Positions 18,627 through 26,067 of a DNA stretch of 52,649 nt are shown piece after piece; within the stretch, counting starts at the first letter, position 1, and each line of letters starts with the position of its first letter. The stretch is from positions 1-52,649 of the forward strand of contig JANXRW010000124.1 in assembly GCA_025356655.1 (NCBI GenBank). The letters run 5' to 3'. The stretch comes from Betaproteobacteria bacterium. GTDB lineage: Bacteria; Pseudomonadota; Gammaproteobacteria; Burkholderiales; SHXO01. The notes beneath the pieces were generated by a model, which was not told the DNA's origin, made no database searches, and was given only the letters and a program-made list of their open reading frames with translations. The translations under genes were made by a program, and so were the position numbers.

Positions 18627-19043
18627 TCAGCCGGCGGCGAGGCCTGCGGCGACGAGATCAGTAATGGCCTGATCCTCCACGGGCGCCAAACCGCTGATGC
18701 CGATGGCGCCGAGTGCGCGGCCGGCGGCGTCCTTCAGCGGCGTGCCGCCGGGGATGGCGGTGAGGCCGGTGTCGCAGAAGAAGGCAATCTCGAGGTTGTC
18801 TTTCTGCAGCCGGGCGAGGAAGGCTTCCGTCGTAGACCCCATGCGGGTGACGGTATAAGCCTTCTGCGTGGAAATCGCGATACTGCGCAGCGGTGCGCCC
18901 AGGTCCCGGCCGAAGGCCATCTGGAAGCCGTTTGCATCGCAAACCGACACGCAGATGGGGCGCTTGTAGTCCGCTCGGGCCCGATCGATGGCCTGCTGCA
19001 CCAGTTTCTGGGCTAGTTCCAGGGTCAATGTGATGGCTTCCAT
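18627..19043 (-). CDS. GlcG/HbpS family heme-binding-like protein
   Basis: 138 aa, start at ATG 19043-19041 (MEAITLTLELAQKLVQQAID) with GAGGAG upstream. The sequence follows the GlcG/HbpS (DUF336) pattern: an N-terminal helix, ICVSVCDANGFQMAFGRDLGA, the KAYTVTRM block (family: KA.TA), a mid GLTAIPGGTPL, and the terminal ALGAIGISGL (family: G.+GVSG) followed by DQAITDLVAAGL. Family members bind heme or act as redox/structural partners, and often sit near 2-hydroxyacid or propanediol catabolic genes; the exact role here is unknown. It is convergent with the mandelate racemase-like gene. Confidence 0.75.
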   Translation of the reverse strand: MEAITLTLELAQKLVQQAIDRARADYKRPICVSVCDANGFQMAFGRDLGAPLRSIAISTQKAYTVTRMGSTTEAFLARLQKDNLEIAFFCDTGLTAIPGGTPLKDAAGRALGAIGISGLAPVEDQAITDLVAAGLAAG

Positions 19044-19165
19044 GAGGTCTCCTCGGGGCAAAGGGCAAGAGTTTATCCCGGTTCCGTGGCTTGTGGCCGC
19101 GGCCGCCTTCCGGCGGGCCCGGCTGGGCTATATTGTCGGCATCGCAACCGCCTTGGAACTGCCCC

Positions 19166-19606
19166 ATGTCCCCCGTCGTTCCGCCGGTTCTTCTGTCCTA
19201 CGTGCAGGGCCTGCGCACCCACGACGTCGGCCTGATCGCCAGCACGGTGTCCGACCGGCTCCGCTTCGTGGGGGCTACCCGCAGCCTGGACAGGTCCCAG
19301 TTCCTCGCCTTCATCGCCGCACTCTACAGCGGGTTTCCCGATTGGCATTACGCCTACGATCGGGTGGAGGAGGTGGACGGACGTCTGGCCATCAAGTGGC
19401 GTCAGGGCGGCACACATACGGCGTTGCTTGCTCTGCCGGGCATCGACGCGGTACCAGCCACCGGCCGCAGCGTCATCATTCCCGAGCATTACTTCTTTTA
19501 CGAAGTAACCGACGGTCTGATCACCGTGATCCACCCCGACCCCATTCCAGGAGGCGCCCCCCGCGGCATCCTGGAGCAGATCGGCGTCGTTCTCCCACCC
19601 CTCTGA
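19166..19606 (+). CDS. NTF2/SnoaL-like ester cyclase-fold protein
   Basis: 146 aa from ATG 19166 (MSPVVPPVLLSYVQGLRTHD); the open frame extends 25 codons upstream without a ribosome site. The start is preceded by only a weak purine signal. It has the cone-fold pattern of SnoaL/NTF2-like proteins: an N-terminal helix with a D of 'THDVGLI', VSDRLRFV, FLAFIAALYSGFPDWHYAYD (family: hFP D.....), IKWRQGGTHTA, and a C-terminal EHYFFYEVTDGLITVI strand. Such folds serve as small enzymes or ligand binders in the cytoplasm. No catalytic assignment is possible from the sequence. Divergent from the GlcG-family gene, with ~120 bp between the starts. Confidence 0.7.
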   Translation: MSPVVPPVLLSYVQGLRTHDVGLIASTVSDRLRFVGATRSLDRSQFLAFIAALYSGFPDWHYAYDRVEEVDGRLAIKWRQGGTHTALLALPGIDAVPATGRSVIIPEHYFFYEVTDGLITVIHPDPIPGGAPRGILEQIGVVLPPL

Positions 19607-19710
19607 GCCTCCCTGCCCTGCGACCCTAAGTCCACCGATCGCATCCAGTTCGGGCGGTACTTGCACGCCCTGACCCAAGGGTGTAGACAACAAGGGCATC
19701 GTCTAAGCGA

Positions 19711-19739
19711 TTGATATTAAAGTGATACATTCATATTTC
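19711..19739 (+). promoter_or_regulatory. Candidate promoter of the small secreted protein
   Basis: TTGATA (19711-19716), a 17-bp spacer and TATTTC (19734-19739) lie in a clearly AT-rich island within the 248-bp gap 19607-19854. That gap holds no gene. The predicted leader of ~110 nt ends with a strong AAGGAG ribosome site six to seven bases before ATG 19855. Confidence 0.4.
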
Positions 19740-19854
19740 CGAACCAATGAATTCGGTCGTTCTCTTTGATGTCAGGTGCGGGGAAAGTATCTGAAAGCCC
19801 CGAGGAAGATGCATCCGTTGGTCGAGTAGCTAAAACAGCTAAGGAGAACGTACC

Positions 19855-20355
19855 ATGGGGAATTGCCACGGAGTCGTCAGGAGAGCGCTTGTTTTGATCC
19901 TGGTGGTGGCGGCGCTCGGTGCGAGCACCGCTGCGCTGGCCGAGGATTGGAAGGCGAAGGGGATCTTCGGTTGGATGGGCGTAGGCAAAGCCTACCAAAT
20001 CGAGAAGGGCCACTATTCTTGGGTTGGTGAATTCACCGGGACCTTCTTCAACGACAAGGGGCCCGGCAGTCTGTTCCATAACGCCGGCGTGCGCTGTCCC
20101 GGCTTCAACGACCTGGACCTCAACGCGGGCAAGAACCACAGCGGCGGCTACTGTGTGATCCAGGACGCCCCCGGAGACCAGGCCTTTCTCAACTGGCAGT
20201 TCGAGGGCGATGGAAAGACAGCCGCCGGGAAGTTTCGTTACACGGGCGGCACCGGCAAGTATGCCGGCATCTCGGGCGAGAACCCCGCCGTGGGCGTCAT
20301 CGAGGTGAATTGGGCCGACGGGACCGCTACGGGCTACGGCACCTGGAACCGCTGA
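19855..20355 (+). CDS. Small secreted protein of unknown function
   Basis: 166 aa with a strong Shine-Dalgarno (AAGGAG) and a clear signal peptide: basic start (MGNCHGVVRRA), hydrophobic core, cleavage after ALA near residue 28. The mature part (~138 aa) has two Cys (RCPGF, GYCVI) that could pair in the periplasm, and a Gly/Asn-rich beta-like sequence: GVGKAYQIEKGHYSWVGEFT, FNDKGPGSLFHNAGV, GKFRYTGGTGKYAGISGE and a terminal WADGTATGYGTW. The TGGTGKYAG.SGE motif recurs in beta-barrel proteins of the allene-oxide-cyclase/dirigent-like type and in several bacterial secreted proteins; I do not recognise a function. The ORF is single and convergent with ampG. Confidence 0.75.
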   Translation: MGNCHGVVRRALVLILVVAALGASTAALAEDWKAKGIFGWMGVGKAYQIEKGHYSWVGEFTGTFFNDKGPGSLFHNAGVRCPGFNDLDLNAGKNHSGGYCVIQDAPGDQAFLNWQFEGDGKTAAGKFRYTGGTGKYAGISGENPAVGVIEVNWADGTATGYGTWNR

Positions 20356-20377
20356 GCCGGTCACGGCAGCCGCAGGC

Positions 20378-21634
20378 CTAGGTGGCGGCTGCCGTCTCCG
20401 GGATGTGCCGCCGCAGCAGCATGAGCGTTGCCAGGCCGGGAAGGGCAATCAGAAAGCACGCAAAAAAGAAGCCTTCCCAACCCAGTTCCAGTTGCAGGGC
20501 CGCCGCCGGCGGGCCGCAGAGGATGCGTCCCAGGGATGCCAGCGCGGAGAGCAGGGCGAACTGCGTAGCGCTGAAGCCGGCGGTGCACAAGGCCATGAGC
20601 AGGGCCACGAGCGCACTGGTACCCATGCCCGACCCCAGGTTCTCCAAGCCCACGGCCAGTATCAGCAGGCCGTAACTCTTGCCCTGCACAGCGAGCAGCA
20701 GGAAAGCCAGGATGGTGAACGCCTGCGCGGCACCGAAGAGCAGCAGCGAGCGGTAGAGTCCCAGGCGGACCATCAGCGCCCCGCCCAGAATGGCGCCGGC
20801 CAGGGTCGCCGCCAGGCCAAATCCCTTGTTCACCGCACCCACCTCCGCGGCACTGAAGTGCAGGGTCTGGATCAGGAAGGGCGTGGCCAGGCTGAGGGCA
20901 AAAGCATCGCCTAGCTTGTAGAGTACGACCAGAAGCAGCAGGCCCAGGGCGGCGCGACGAGAGAGCAGATCTTTGAGTGCCCCGCCGATGACGTCGGCTA
21001 GGCTTCCCGGTTCGGCGGGCTGGTCGGGCTCGGGTGCCATCAGCGTCACCGGAATCATCAAGAGCATCAGCAGGGCCATCAGGCCGTAGGTCTCGCGCCA
21101 GCCCGCCCAGGCCGACAGGATCAACGCGCCGGCCCCGGATACGAGCATGGCTAGGCGGTAGCCAAGCACGGATCCGGCCGCCCCCAGCCCGCGCTCAACG
21201 GCGGGCAGCACCTCGGCGCGCCAGGCGTCGATGACCACGTCCTGGGAGGCGGAGACGAAGGCCAGAAGCGCGGCCACGGCGGCTAGGCGCAGTGCACCGG
21301 CGCCAGCGTCCAGCGCCGCCATGAGTCCGATGAGTAGCGCGCATACGCCCTGGCACAGGACGATCCAACCGCGGCGCCGCCCCAACAAGGGCGGCACGAA
21401 ACGGTCCATCAAGGGCGCCCAGAGGAACTTCAAGGAATAGGGCAGCGCGATTAGCGTGGTGAGCCCCAGGGTGCGCAGGTTGACCCCTTCGACCGCCAGC
21501 CACGCCTGCAGGGTGCCGCCGGAGAGCGCGAGCGGCAGTCCCGACGCAAAGCCCATGAGCAGCACGAAGGCGAGGCGCCGGTCGGTAAAGACCTCGCGCA
21601 GGGACGGCGCCCGGGGCGCTGCGCCGGAGATCAC
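20378..21634 (-). CDS. ampG: AmpG-type muropeptide MFS permease
   Basis: 418 aa from GTG 21634. This GTG overlaps the last base of the upstream hydrolase stop (TAGTG), suggesting coupling; the longer frame inside the hydrolase gene is not needed. Twelve hydrophobic segments are visible, with the AmpG-like opening REVFTDRRLAFVLLMGFASGLPLALSGGTLQAWL, the loop SLKFLWAPLMDRFVPPLLGRRRGW, and ASQDVVIDAWRAE in helix 4/5, all typical of AmpG. It imports anhydromuropeptides across the inner membrane for cell-wall recycling. The C-terminus ends soon after RRHIPETAAAT. Its partner upstream is an alpha/beta hydrolase of unrelated apparent function. Confidence 0.85.
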   Translation of the reverse strand: MISGAAPRAPSLREVFTDRRLAFVLLMGFASGLPLALSGGTLQAWLAVEGVNLRTLGLTTLIALPYSLKFLWAPLMDRFVPPLLGRRRGWIVLCQGVCALLIGLMAALDAGAGALRLAAVAALLAFVSASQDVVIDAWRAEVLPAVERGLGAAGSVLGYRLAMLVSGAGALILSAWAGWRETYGLMALLMLLMIPVTLMAPEPDQPAEPGSLADVIGGALKDLLSRRAALGLLLLVVLYKLGDAFALSLATPFLIQTLHFSAAEVGAVNKGFGLAATLAGAILGGALMVRLGLYRSLLLFGAAQAFTILAFLLLAVQGKSYGLLILAVGLENLGSGMGTSALVALLMALCTAGFSATQFALLSALASLGRILCGPPAAALQLELGWEGFFFACFLIALPGLATLMLLRRHIPETAAAT

Positions 21635-22815
21635 TACATGCCCAGCCCGCGGTCTTCCTTTGCCCGCAGGAAATTTAATAGCAGCGCGGCGACCTGCTGG
21701 GGCTGCTCCTGCTGGACCCAGTGGCCAGCGCCCTCGATCAGGTGGCACCCGAGCATGCGCGTGCAGACACTGCCCTGCATTCTCTCGAAGTCACCGGGTT
21801 TCTGATAGACGCCCCAGTCGCTCTTACCGGCAATAAATGCGGAGGGCACGTCGATGGTGAGTCCGGAGAAGGTCTGCAGCCCGGCGATGAAGCGGCTGCT
21901 GGTCCCGCAGCGGTACCATTGCAGGGCGCCTTGGAATCCCGTGCGGGCGTACTCCCCACTGTAGATCTCCAGCTCCTTCTCGGGTAGCCAGGTGTTGGCT
22001 GCGACCTGCGCCGCCGCGGGCATTTCCGGGGCGACGGTCTCGGCCATGCCCTGGGCCAGTTCCATGACGTAGTAGGTGGGCAGCTTGGCCAACTCGCCGG
22101 CACTCCAGGAGGCAAGCCGGTAGGGCCTGTTCTGTGTCCAGTCCGCGCTCTTGTGGTGGTAGTAGGCGCGCAGGAAGGCGTGCAGGCCCTGCTTCGCGTG
22201 GTGCATGTCGGCGTCGGCCTCGCGGCTGGAGTAGTACCACTGATAGTGCTTGCGCGGCCGGGGCAGGGCGGCGAGTTCGGCGTGAACGTCCGCGCCAGCT
22301 GCGGCAGGCGGCCGGCCCGCATCGTGGAAGGGCAGCGCCGGTGGGCCGCCGAAGGGTGCGCTCATGAGGACCACGGCGCGGAACACGTCGGGCCGCAGCA
22401 GGGCGCAATAGGCGGCCACGGGGGAGCCGAAGTCGTGGCCGATCACCGCATCGACGTAGCGGTAGCCCAGTGCGTACAGAAGGCCTAGCGCGTCGCGCAC
22501 CAGATTCACCATGCTGTAGGAAGCGAGGTCCCCGTCGTAATCAGGATCCCAGCCCGTGGTGCGCCCATAGCCGCGCTGGTCGGGTGCGATCACGTGATAG
22601 CCCGCGGCAGCCAGGGGCAGCATGAGCTTGCGCCAGCTGTAGGCCAGTTCTGGGAACCCGTGCAACAGCAGCAGGCAGGGGCGGCCCGGCACCTCGTGAC
22701 CGGCTTCCAGCAGGTGCATGCGAAGGCCGTTCACGTCAGCGATGAAACGGCTACGGATGCCAGCGGGCAATGCGCTGGCGGGCAGGGGGGATATCTCGCT
22801 CAAGGGCATCTCCAT
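21634..22815 (-). CDS. Alpha/beta hydrolase with Asp nucleophile (epoxide hydrolase-like)
   Basis: 393 aa from ATG 22815 (MEMPLSEIS); a second ATG two codons on is an alternative. The sequence has the oxyanion motif LLLHGFPELAYSWRKL, PDQRGYGRTTGWD, and the nucleophile elbow VIGHDFGSPVA, in which Asp replaces the usual Ser; this is the mark of epoxide hydrolases and haloalkane dehalogenases. The catalytic His lies in EGAGHWVQQEQP near the end. A cap region between (about 160-260) contains several Tyr (YQWYYSS), fitting the ring-opening tyrosines of epoxide hydrolases. Cytoplasmic; no signal peptide. Overlaps ampG by one base. Confidence 0.82.
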   Translation of the reverse strand: MEMPLSEISPLPASALPAGIRSRFIADVNGLRMHLLEAGHEVPGRPCLLLLHGFPELAYSWRKLMLPLAAAGYHVIAPDQRGYGRTTGWDPDYDGDLASYSMVNLVRDALGLLYALGYRYVDAVIGHDFGSPVAAYCALLRPDVFRAVVLMSAPFGGPPALPFHDAGRPPAAAGADVHAELAALPRPRKHYQWYYSSREADADMHHAKQGLHAFLRAYYHHKSADWTQNRPYRLASWSAGELAKLPTYYVMELAQGMAETVAPEMPAAAQVAANTWLPEKELEIYSGEYARTGFQGALQWYRCGTSSRFIAGLQTFSGLTIDVPSAFIAGKSDWGVYQKPGDFERMQGSVCTRMLGCHLIEGAGHWVQQEQPQQVAALLLNFLRAKEDRGLGM

Positions 22816-22883
22816 TTGCGCAGGGACCTGACAGGGCGGCCCGCCCCGGCATTATCCAGTATGGCAGGTGTTCGTGACGAGGC

Positions 22884-23280
22884 TCACGGCCGCCCAGCCG
22901 GGGCCGGTGGGCGCACCCACAGCGCGAGCAGTAGCGCCGCGGCCAGCGCGCAGCCCGCCCCGCAGCCAAAGGCCACACCGGGAGAAATCGCCTGCCAGAG
23001 GTAGCCGAAAACAAGCGATGCGGGGAGCAGGAGGAGGCGGTCACCCGATGGAACCAGCCGGAGGCGGTGCCCAGGCGTTCCTGCGGTGCCAAGTCCGCCA
23101 CCAGGGCCTTCTCGGCACCTTCGGTGGCGGCCAGGCATAGACCATAGAAGGCAAAAACGCAGCCACAGTTGCCCGGCGCGGGCCCCCCGGGATGCCCGGG
23201 CCCATGTAGACCACGCCATAAACGGTCCAGCCCCCGATGATGAGGCGCGTGGGGCCCAGCCGGTCAGACAGCGCGGACTA
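22884..23280 (-). pseudogene. Decayed MFS transporter gene, C-terminal half
   Basis: Reading leftward, pieces of a major-facilitator protein appear in different frames: a WTVYGVVYMG-like helix near 23,210-23,250, FYGLCLAATEGAEKALVADL near 23,110-23,160, ADLAPQERLGTASGWFHRVT (22,980-23,100), and finally LLLLPASLVFGYLWQAISPG with a last hydrophobic helix ending in ALLLALWVRPPAPAG (stop at 22884). Small frameshifts separate them, and the N-terminal half is missing, replaced by the SPFH remnant. Composition of helices and the 'PxERGTA.G.FH' motif identify the family only broadly. Confidence 0.65.
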
Positions 23281-23932
23281 AGGCGTGGAGAAGCCCGTGG
23301 CGACGACGGACACCAGGGCATCGGGCAGCGACTGTGGCGGACGCGGCGCGCCGATCGGACCGAACTGCGCGATGTTCACGCCGAGGCCCGACACGCCGCG
23401 GTGCAACTCCCGCGTGATGCAGTCCAGGAACGCGTCCTTGCCACTGCCATTGATGTCGTCCAATTTGTACTCGGAGCCGATGGCGACGACCCCGTTTCGC
23501 GCCGCGTCCCGCAGGTAGCCGTGGGTGAAGGAGTCGATACGGACGGCGCGGAACCTCGTGTAGGAGCTTGGCATAAGGACGCGTCTAGTCCACTGCTCAC
23601 CGCCGCGTCCAGCGACACCGCGACCGAGTCCTTGGTGTTGACCCTCGGTCCTTCATTCGCCGGATTGCCCTCGTGCCGATCGTGGGTCCGGACCACACGC
23701 CGAATGAAGGTGGGGTAGACGATTAACGGGGTCTGCACCGGCTTGAAGAAGACCAAGCCGGTGACAGTATCCTCGTGGGTTAGGCCCTTGCCCACCAGCC
23801 GGTTGACCCTGATACCGGTGACGCCCGGCGGGATGATCTTACCGGTGCGGAGGAACGAGCCACTAAAGATAACCGCGAGAAACAACAGAACAGGGCGATG
23901 ACCACCACCGGCTTGCTCAGTGTGGAGCGCAT
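23280..23932 (-). pseudogene. Decayed SPFH/band 7 (prohibitin-like) protein gene
   Basis: Three frames are needed. From ATG 23932: MRSTLSKPVVVIAL, a membrane anchor. Then FLAVIFSGSFLRTGKIIPPG, GVTGIRVNRLVGKG, TGLVFFKPVQTPLIVYPTF and GNPANEGPRVNTKDSVAVSL (23,620-23,880). Then YTRFRAVRIDSFTHGYLRD, GSEYKLDDINGSGKDAFLDC and NIAQFGPIGAPRPPQSL (23,310-23,560). These are the ordered blocks of a prohibitin-type SPFH domain protein that forms membrane-associated rings. The coiled-coil C-terminal half is gone and the sequence runs directly into the MFS remnant, so a deletion has fused two dead genes. Confidence 0.7.
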
Positions 23933-23995
23933 GGGTACCGCCCTCCGGTGGCGATTGTGCAGGACATCGCGCATGGCGTCGCCGTGCGGCCGGGG

Positions 23996-24775
23996 TTAGA
24001 GCACCCAGTCGTAGTCCACGGTCAGCGGCGCGTGGTCGCTAAAACGCTGGTCCTTGTAGATGCTCGTAGCGGTGGCCCTGGCGGCGACGCCGGGCGTGGC
24101 GATCTGATAGTCCAGCCGCCAGCCCACGTTCTTCGCCCAGGCCTGGCCACGGTTGGACCACCAGGTGTACTGCTCCGGGCGTGGGTCCAGCCGCCGAAAA
24201 ACATCCACATAGCCGAGGTTGCCGAAGACGCCGTCGAGCCACTGACGCTCGATGGGCAGGAAGCCGGAGTTCTTCTGGTTGGAGCGCCAGTTTTTGAGGT
24301 CGATGGCCTGGTGGGCAATGTTGAAGTCGCCACAAAGGATGACCTCCCGGCCGCTGCAGGCGAGTTCGTGCAGGCGCGGGATGATGCGCGCGAGGAAGTC
24401 GAATTTTACTGCCTGGCGGGCTTCGGAACTCGATCCCGAGGGCACGTAGAGGCTGACGATGCTGAGCTTACCGAGGATCGCCTCAAGGTAACGGCCCTCG
24501 GCGTCGAAATCGGGAATGCCGAGGCCCTCGATCACACGATCGGGGCGGCGGGTGGTATAAAGCCCCACACCGCTGTAGCCTGGTCGCTGGGCATAGTGGA
24601 ACATTCCTTGCATGCCGGCGGGGTTGCGCAGTTCCGCGCTCAGGTGGTGGTCCTGGGCCCTGATCTCCTGCAGGCAGACGACGTCGGCATGCTGGGCTTC
24701 GAGCCAGCGGAGGAATCCCTTGTTGACGGCAGAACGGATGCCGTTCAAGTTCAAACTTATCAGGCGCACAGTCAT
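23996..24775 (-). CDS. xthA: Exodeoxyribonuclease III, Crc-family relative with intact active site
   Basis: 259 aa, ATG 24775-24773. Length, DVFRRLDPRPEQYTWW and the ending VDYDW resemble the Pseudomonas Crc/ExoIII group, and the position beside pyrE matches crc in Pseudomonas. Unlike Crc, all nuclease residues are present: N11, E37 (CLQEIR), D150 and N152 (GDFNIAH), D222 and the D247-H248 pair (SDHAPL). I therefore call it a working AP endonuclease/3'-5' exonuclease of base-excision repair, Mg2+-dependent. Its start codon overlaps that of divergent pyrE, so its promoter must lie inside pyrE. A GTG two codons downstream is a possible alternative start. Confidence 0.9.
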   Translation of the reverse strand: MTVRLISLNLNGIRSAVNKGFLRWLEAQHADVVCLQEIRAQDHHLSAELRNPAGMQGMFHYAQRPGYSGVGLYTTRRPDRVIEGLGIPDFDAEGRYLEAILGKLSIVSLYVPSGSSSEARQAVKFDFLARIIPRLHELACSGREVILCGDFNIAHQAIDLKNWRSNQKNSGFLPIERQWLDGVFGNLGYVDVFRRLDPRPEQYTWWSNRGQAWAKNVGWRLDYQIATPGVAARATATSIYKDQRFSDHAPLTVDYDWVL

Positions 24776-25433
24776 GCAGGATCAGGAATTTAGGGGAGCG
24801 TTTCTGGAGTTTGCCATGGGCCAGGGTGTCCTGCGCTTTGGCGAGTTCACCACCAAAGCGGGCCGGCAGTCGCCCTACTTCTTTAACGCTGGGCTGTTCT
24901 ATCGGGGCGCCGCCCTGCGCACACTGGGTGAATTCTACGCTAGGACCATTCGCTACGCCGGTATCGACTTCGACCTCCTGTTCGGGCCGGCCTACAAGGG
25001 CATTCCCCTGGTGAGCGCCACGGCAGTGGCACTGGCCGCAATGGGTCAGGACGTGAGCATCTGCTACAACCGAAAGGAAGCGAAGGACCATGGCGAGGGC
25101 GGTACGCTGATCGGGGCGCCCATGGGCGGGCGTGTGCTGATCGTCGACGATGTGATTTCTGCGGGCACCTCGGTGCGCGAGTCCGTGGAACTCATCCGCG
25201 CCGGCGGCGGTACCCCCGTGGGTGTGGTCACCGCCCTGGATCGCATGGAACGCGGCCAGGGCGAATTGAGTGCGACCCAGGAAGTGCAGCGAACGCTGGG
25301 CCTGCCGAGCTTCAGCATTGCTACGCTGGATGATCTAGTGTGCAGCCTCGAGCGACGCGAGGACTTGCGCCAATTCCTCCCGGGGATCGTCGCCTACCGG
25401 GAACGCTATGGAGTTAGTACCCATGAAAGTTGA
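24774..25433 (+). CDS. pyrE: Orotate phosphoribosyltransferase
   Basis: 219 aa from ATG 24774; this start gives MQDQEFRGAFLEFAMGQGVL, which aligns with known PyrE N-termini. It transfers orotate to PRPP, making orotidine 5'-phosphate in pyrimidine synthesis. Seen: GEFTTKAGRQSPYFFNAGLF (family's K.GR.SPYF.N.G.F), FGPAYKGIPL, YNRKEAKDHGEGG catalytic loop, and the PRPP motif VLIVDDVISAGTS. No attenuator-like leader is possible upstream because the start lies on top of the divergent xthA start; no clear ribosome site is seen. The stop overlaps the next gene by 11 bases. Confidence 0.95.
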   Translation: MQDQEFRGAFLEFAMGQGVLRFGEFTTKAGRQSPYFFNAGLFYRGAALRTLGEFYARTIRYAGIDFDLLFGPAYKGIPLVSATAVALAAMGQDVSICYNRKEAKDHGEGGTLIGAPMGGRVLIVDDVISAGTSVRESVELIRAGGGTPVGVVTALDRMERGQGELSATQEVQRTLGLPSFSIATLDDLVCSLERREDLRQFLPGIVAYRERYGVSTHES

Positions 25434-26064
25434 GCGCGCGGCGGCCCTCCTGCTGCTTGCACTCCTCGCCGCCCCGCCCGCCTTGGCGGAAACGACGGGC
25501 TCGGCGCCCACGAAGAAGATCCTGAAATGGACCGACGAGAATGGCAAGGTTCACTACGGGGAGAGCATCCCCCCGGAATACCAGGACCGTGCCCGCACCG
25601 AGATGAATACCTCGGGTGTGGAAAAGCGCAAGTTCGACGCCAGCCAGACGCCCGAGCAAAGGCGTGCGGCCGAGGAGAAAGCCAGCGCGGAGCGGGACGA
25701 CCGCGCCAAACGAGCGGAGCAGCAACGTCGCGACGTGGCCCTGCTGCAGACCTACACGAATGTGAAGGACATCGACGAGTCCCGCGACCGTAGCCTGTCG
25801 ATTCCCCAGCAGGCGTTGCTGGGCCTCGCTGTGCGCATGAAGCGGGCGCAGGAGCGGATGGCGGGGCTGCAGAAAGAAGTGGACACCGTCACGCGCCTGA
25901 AAAAGCCGATCCCCGAGGCGCTCAAGGAGGAGGTGGCCGACCAGAACGGGGAGATCGCCCAGCTCAAGCAGGAGCGTGCCCGCTTCGACGACCAGATCGA
26001 GAAGATTCGCGCCAAGCATGACGCGGATCGCAAGCGCTACCTGGAGCTGACCGCCCCGCGCTGA
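25423..26064 (+). CDS. DUF4124-domain periplasmic protein
   Basis: 213 aa from ATG 25423 (MKVERAAALLLLALLAAPPA), chosen because GGAG at 25410-25413 is 9 bases upstream; an ATG at 25408 is an alternative. A signal peptide with cleavage after ALA (near residue 23) precedes the DUF4124 motif KWTDENGKVHYGESIPPEYQ. The rest is strongly charged and helical (repeated E/K/R/Q, about residues 65-115 and 140-205), likely a coiled coil. Function of DUF4124 proteins is unknown; they are common in gammaproteobacterial envelopes. It overlaps pyrE by 11 bp, so it is probably cotranscribed with it. Confidence 0.85.
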   Translation: MKVERAAALLLLALLAAPPALAETTGSAPTKKILKWTDENGKVHYGESIPPEYQDRARTEMNTSGVEKRKFDASQTPEQRRAAEEKASAERDDRAKRAEQQRRDVALLQTYTNVKDIDESRDRSLSIPQQALLGLAVRMKRAQERMAGLQKEVDTVTRLKKPIPEALKEEVADQNGEIAQLKQERARFDDQIEKIRAKHDADRKRYLELTAPR

Positions 26065-26067
26065 GTT

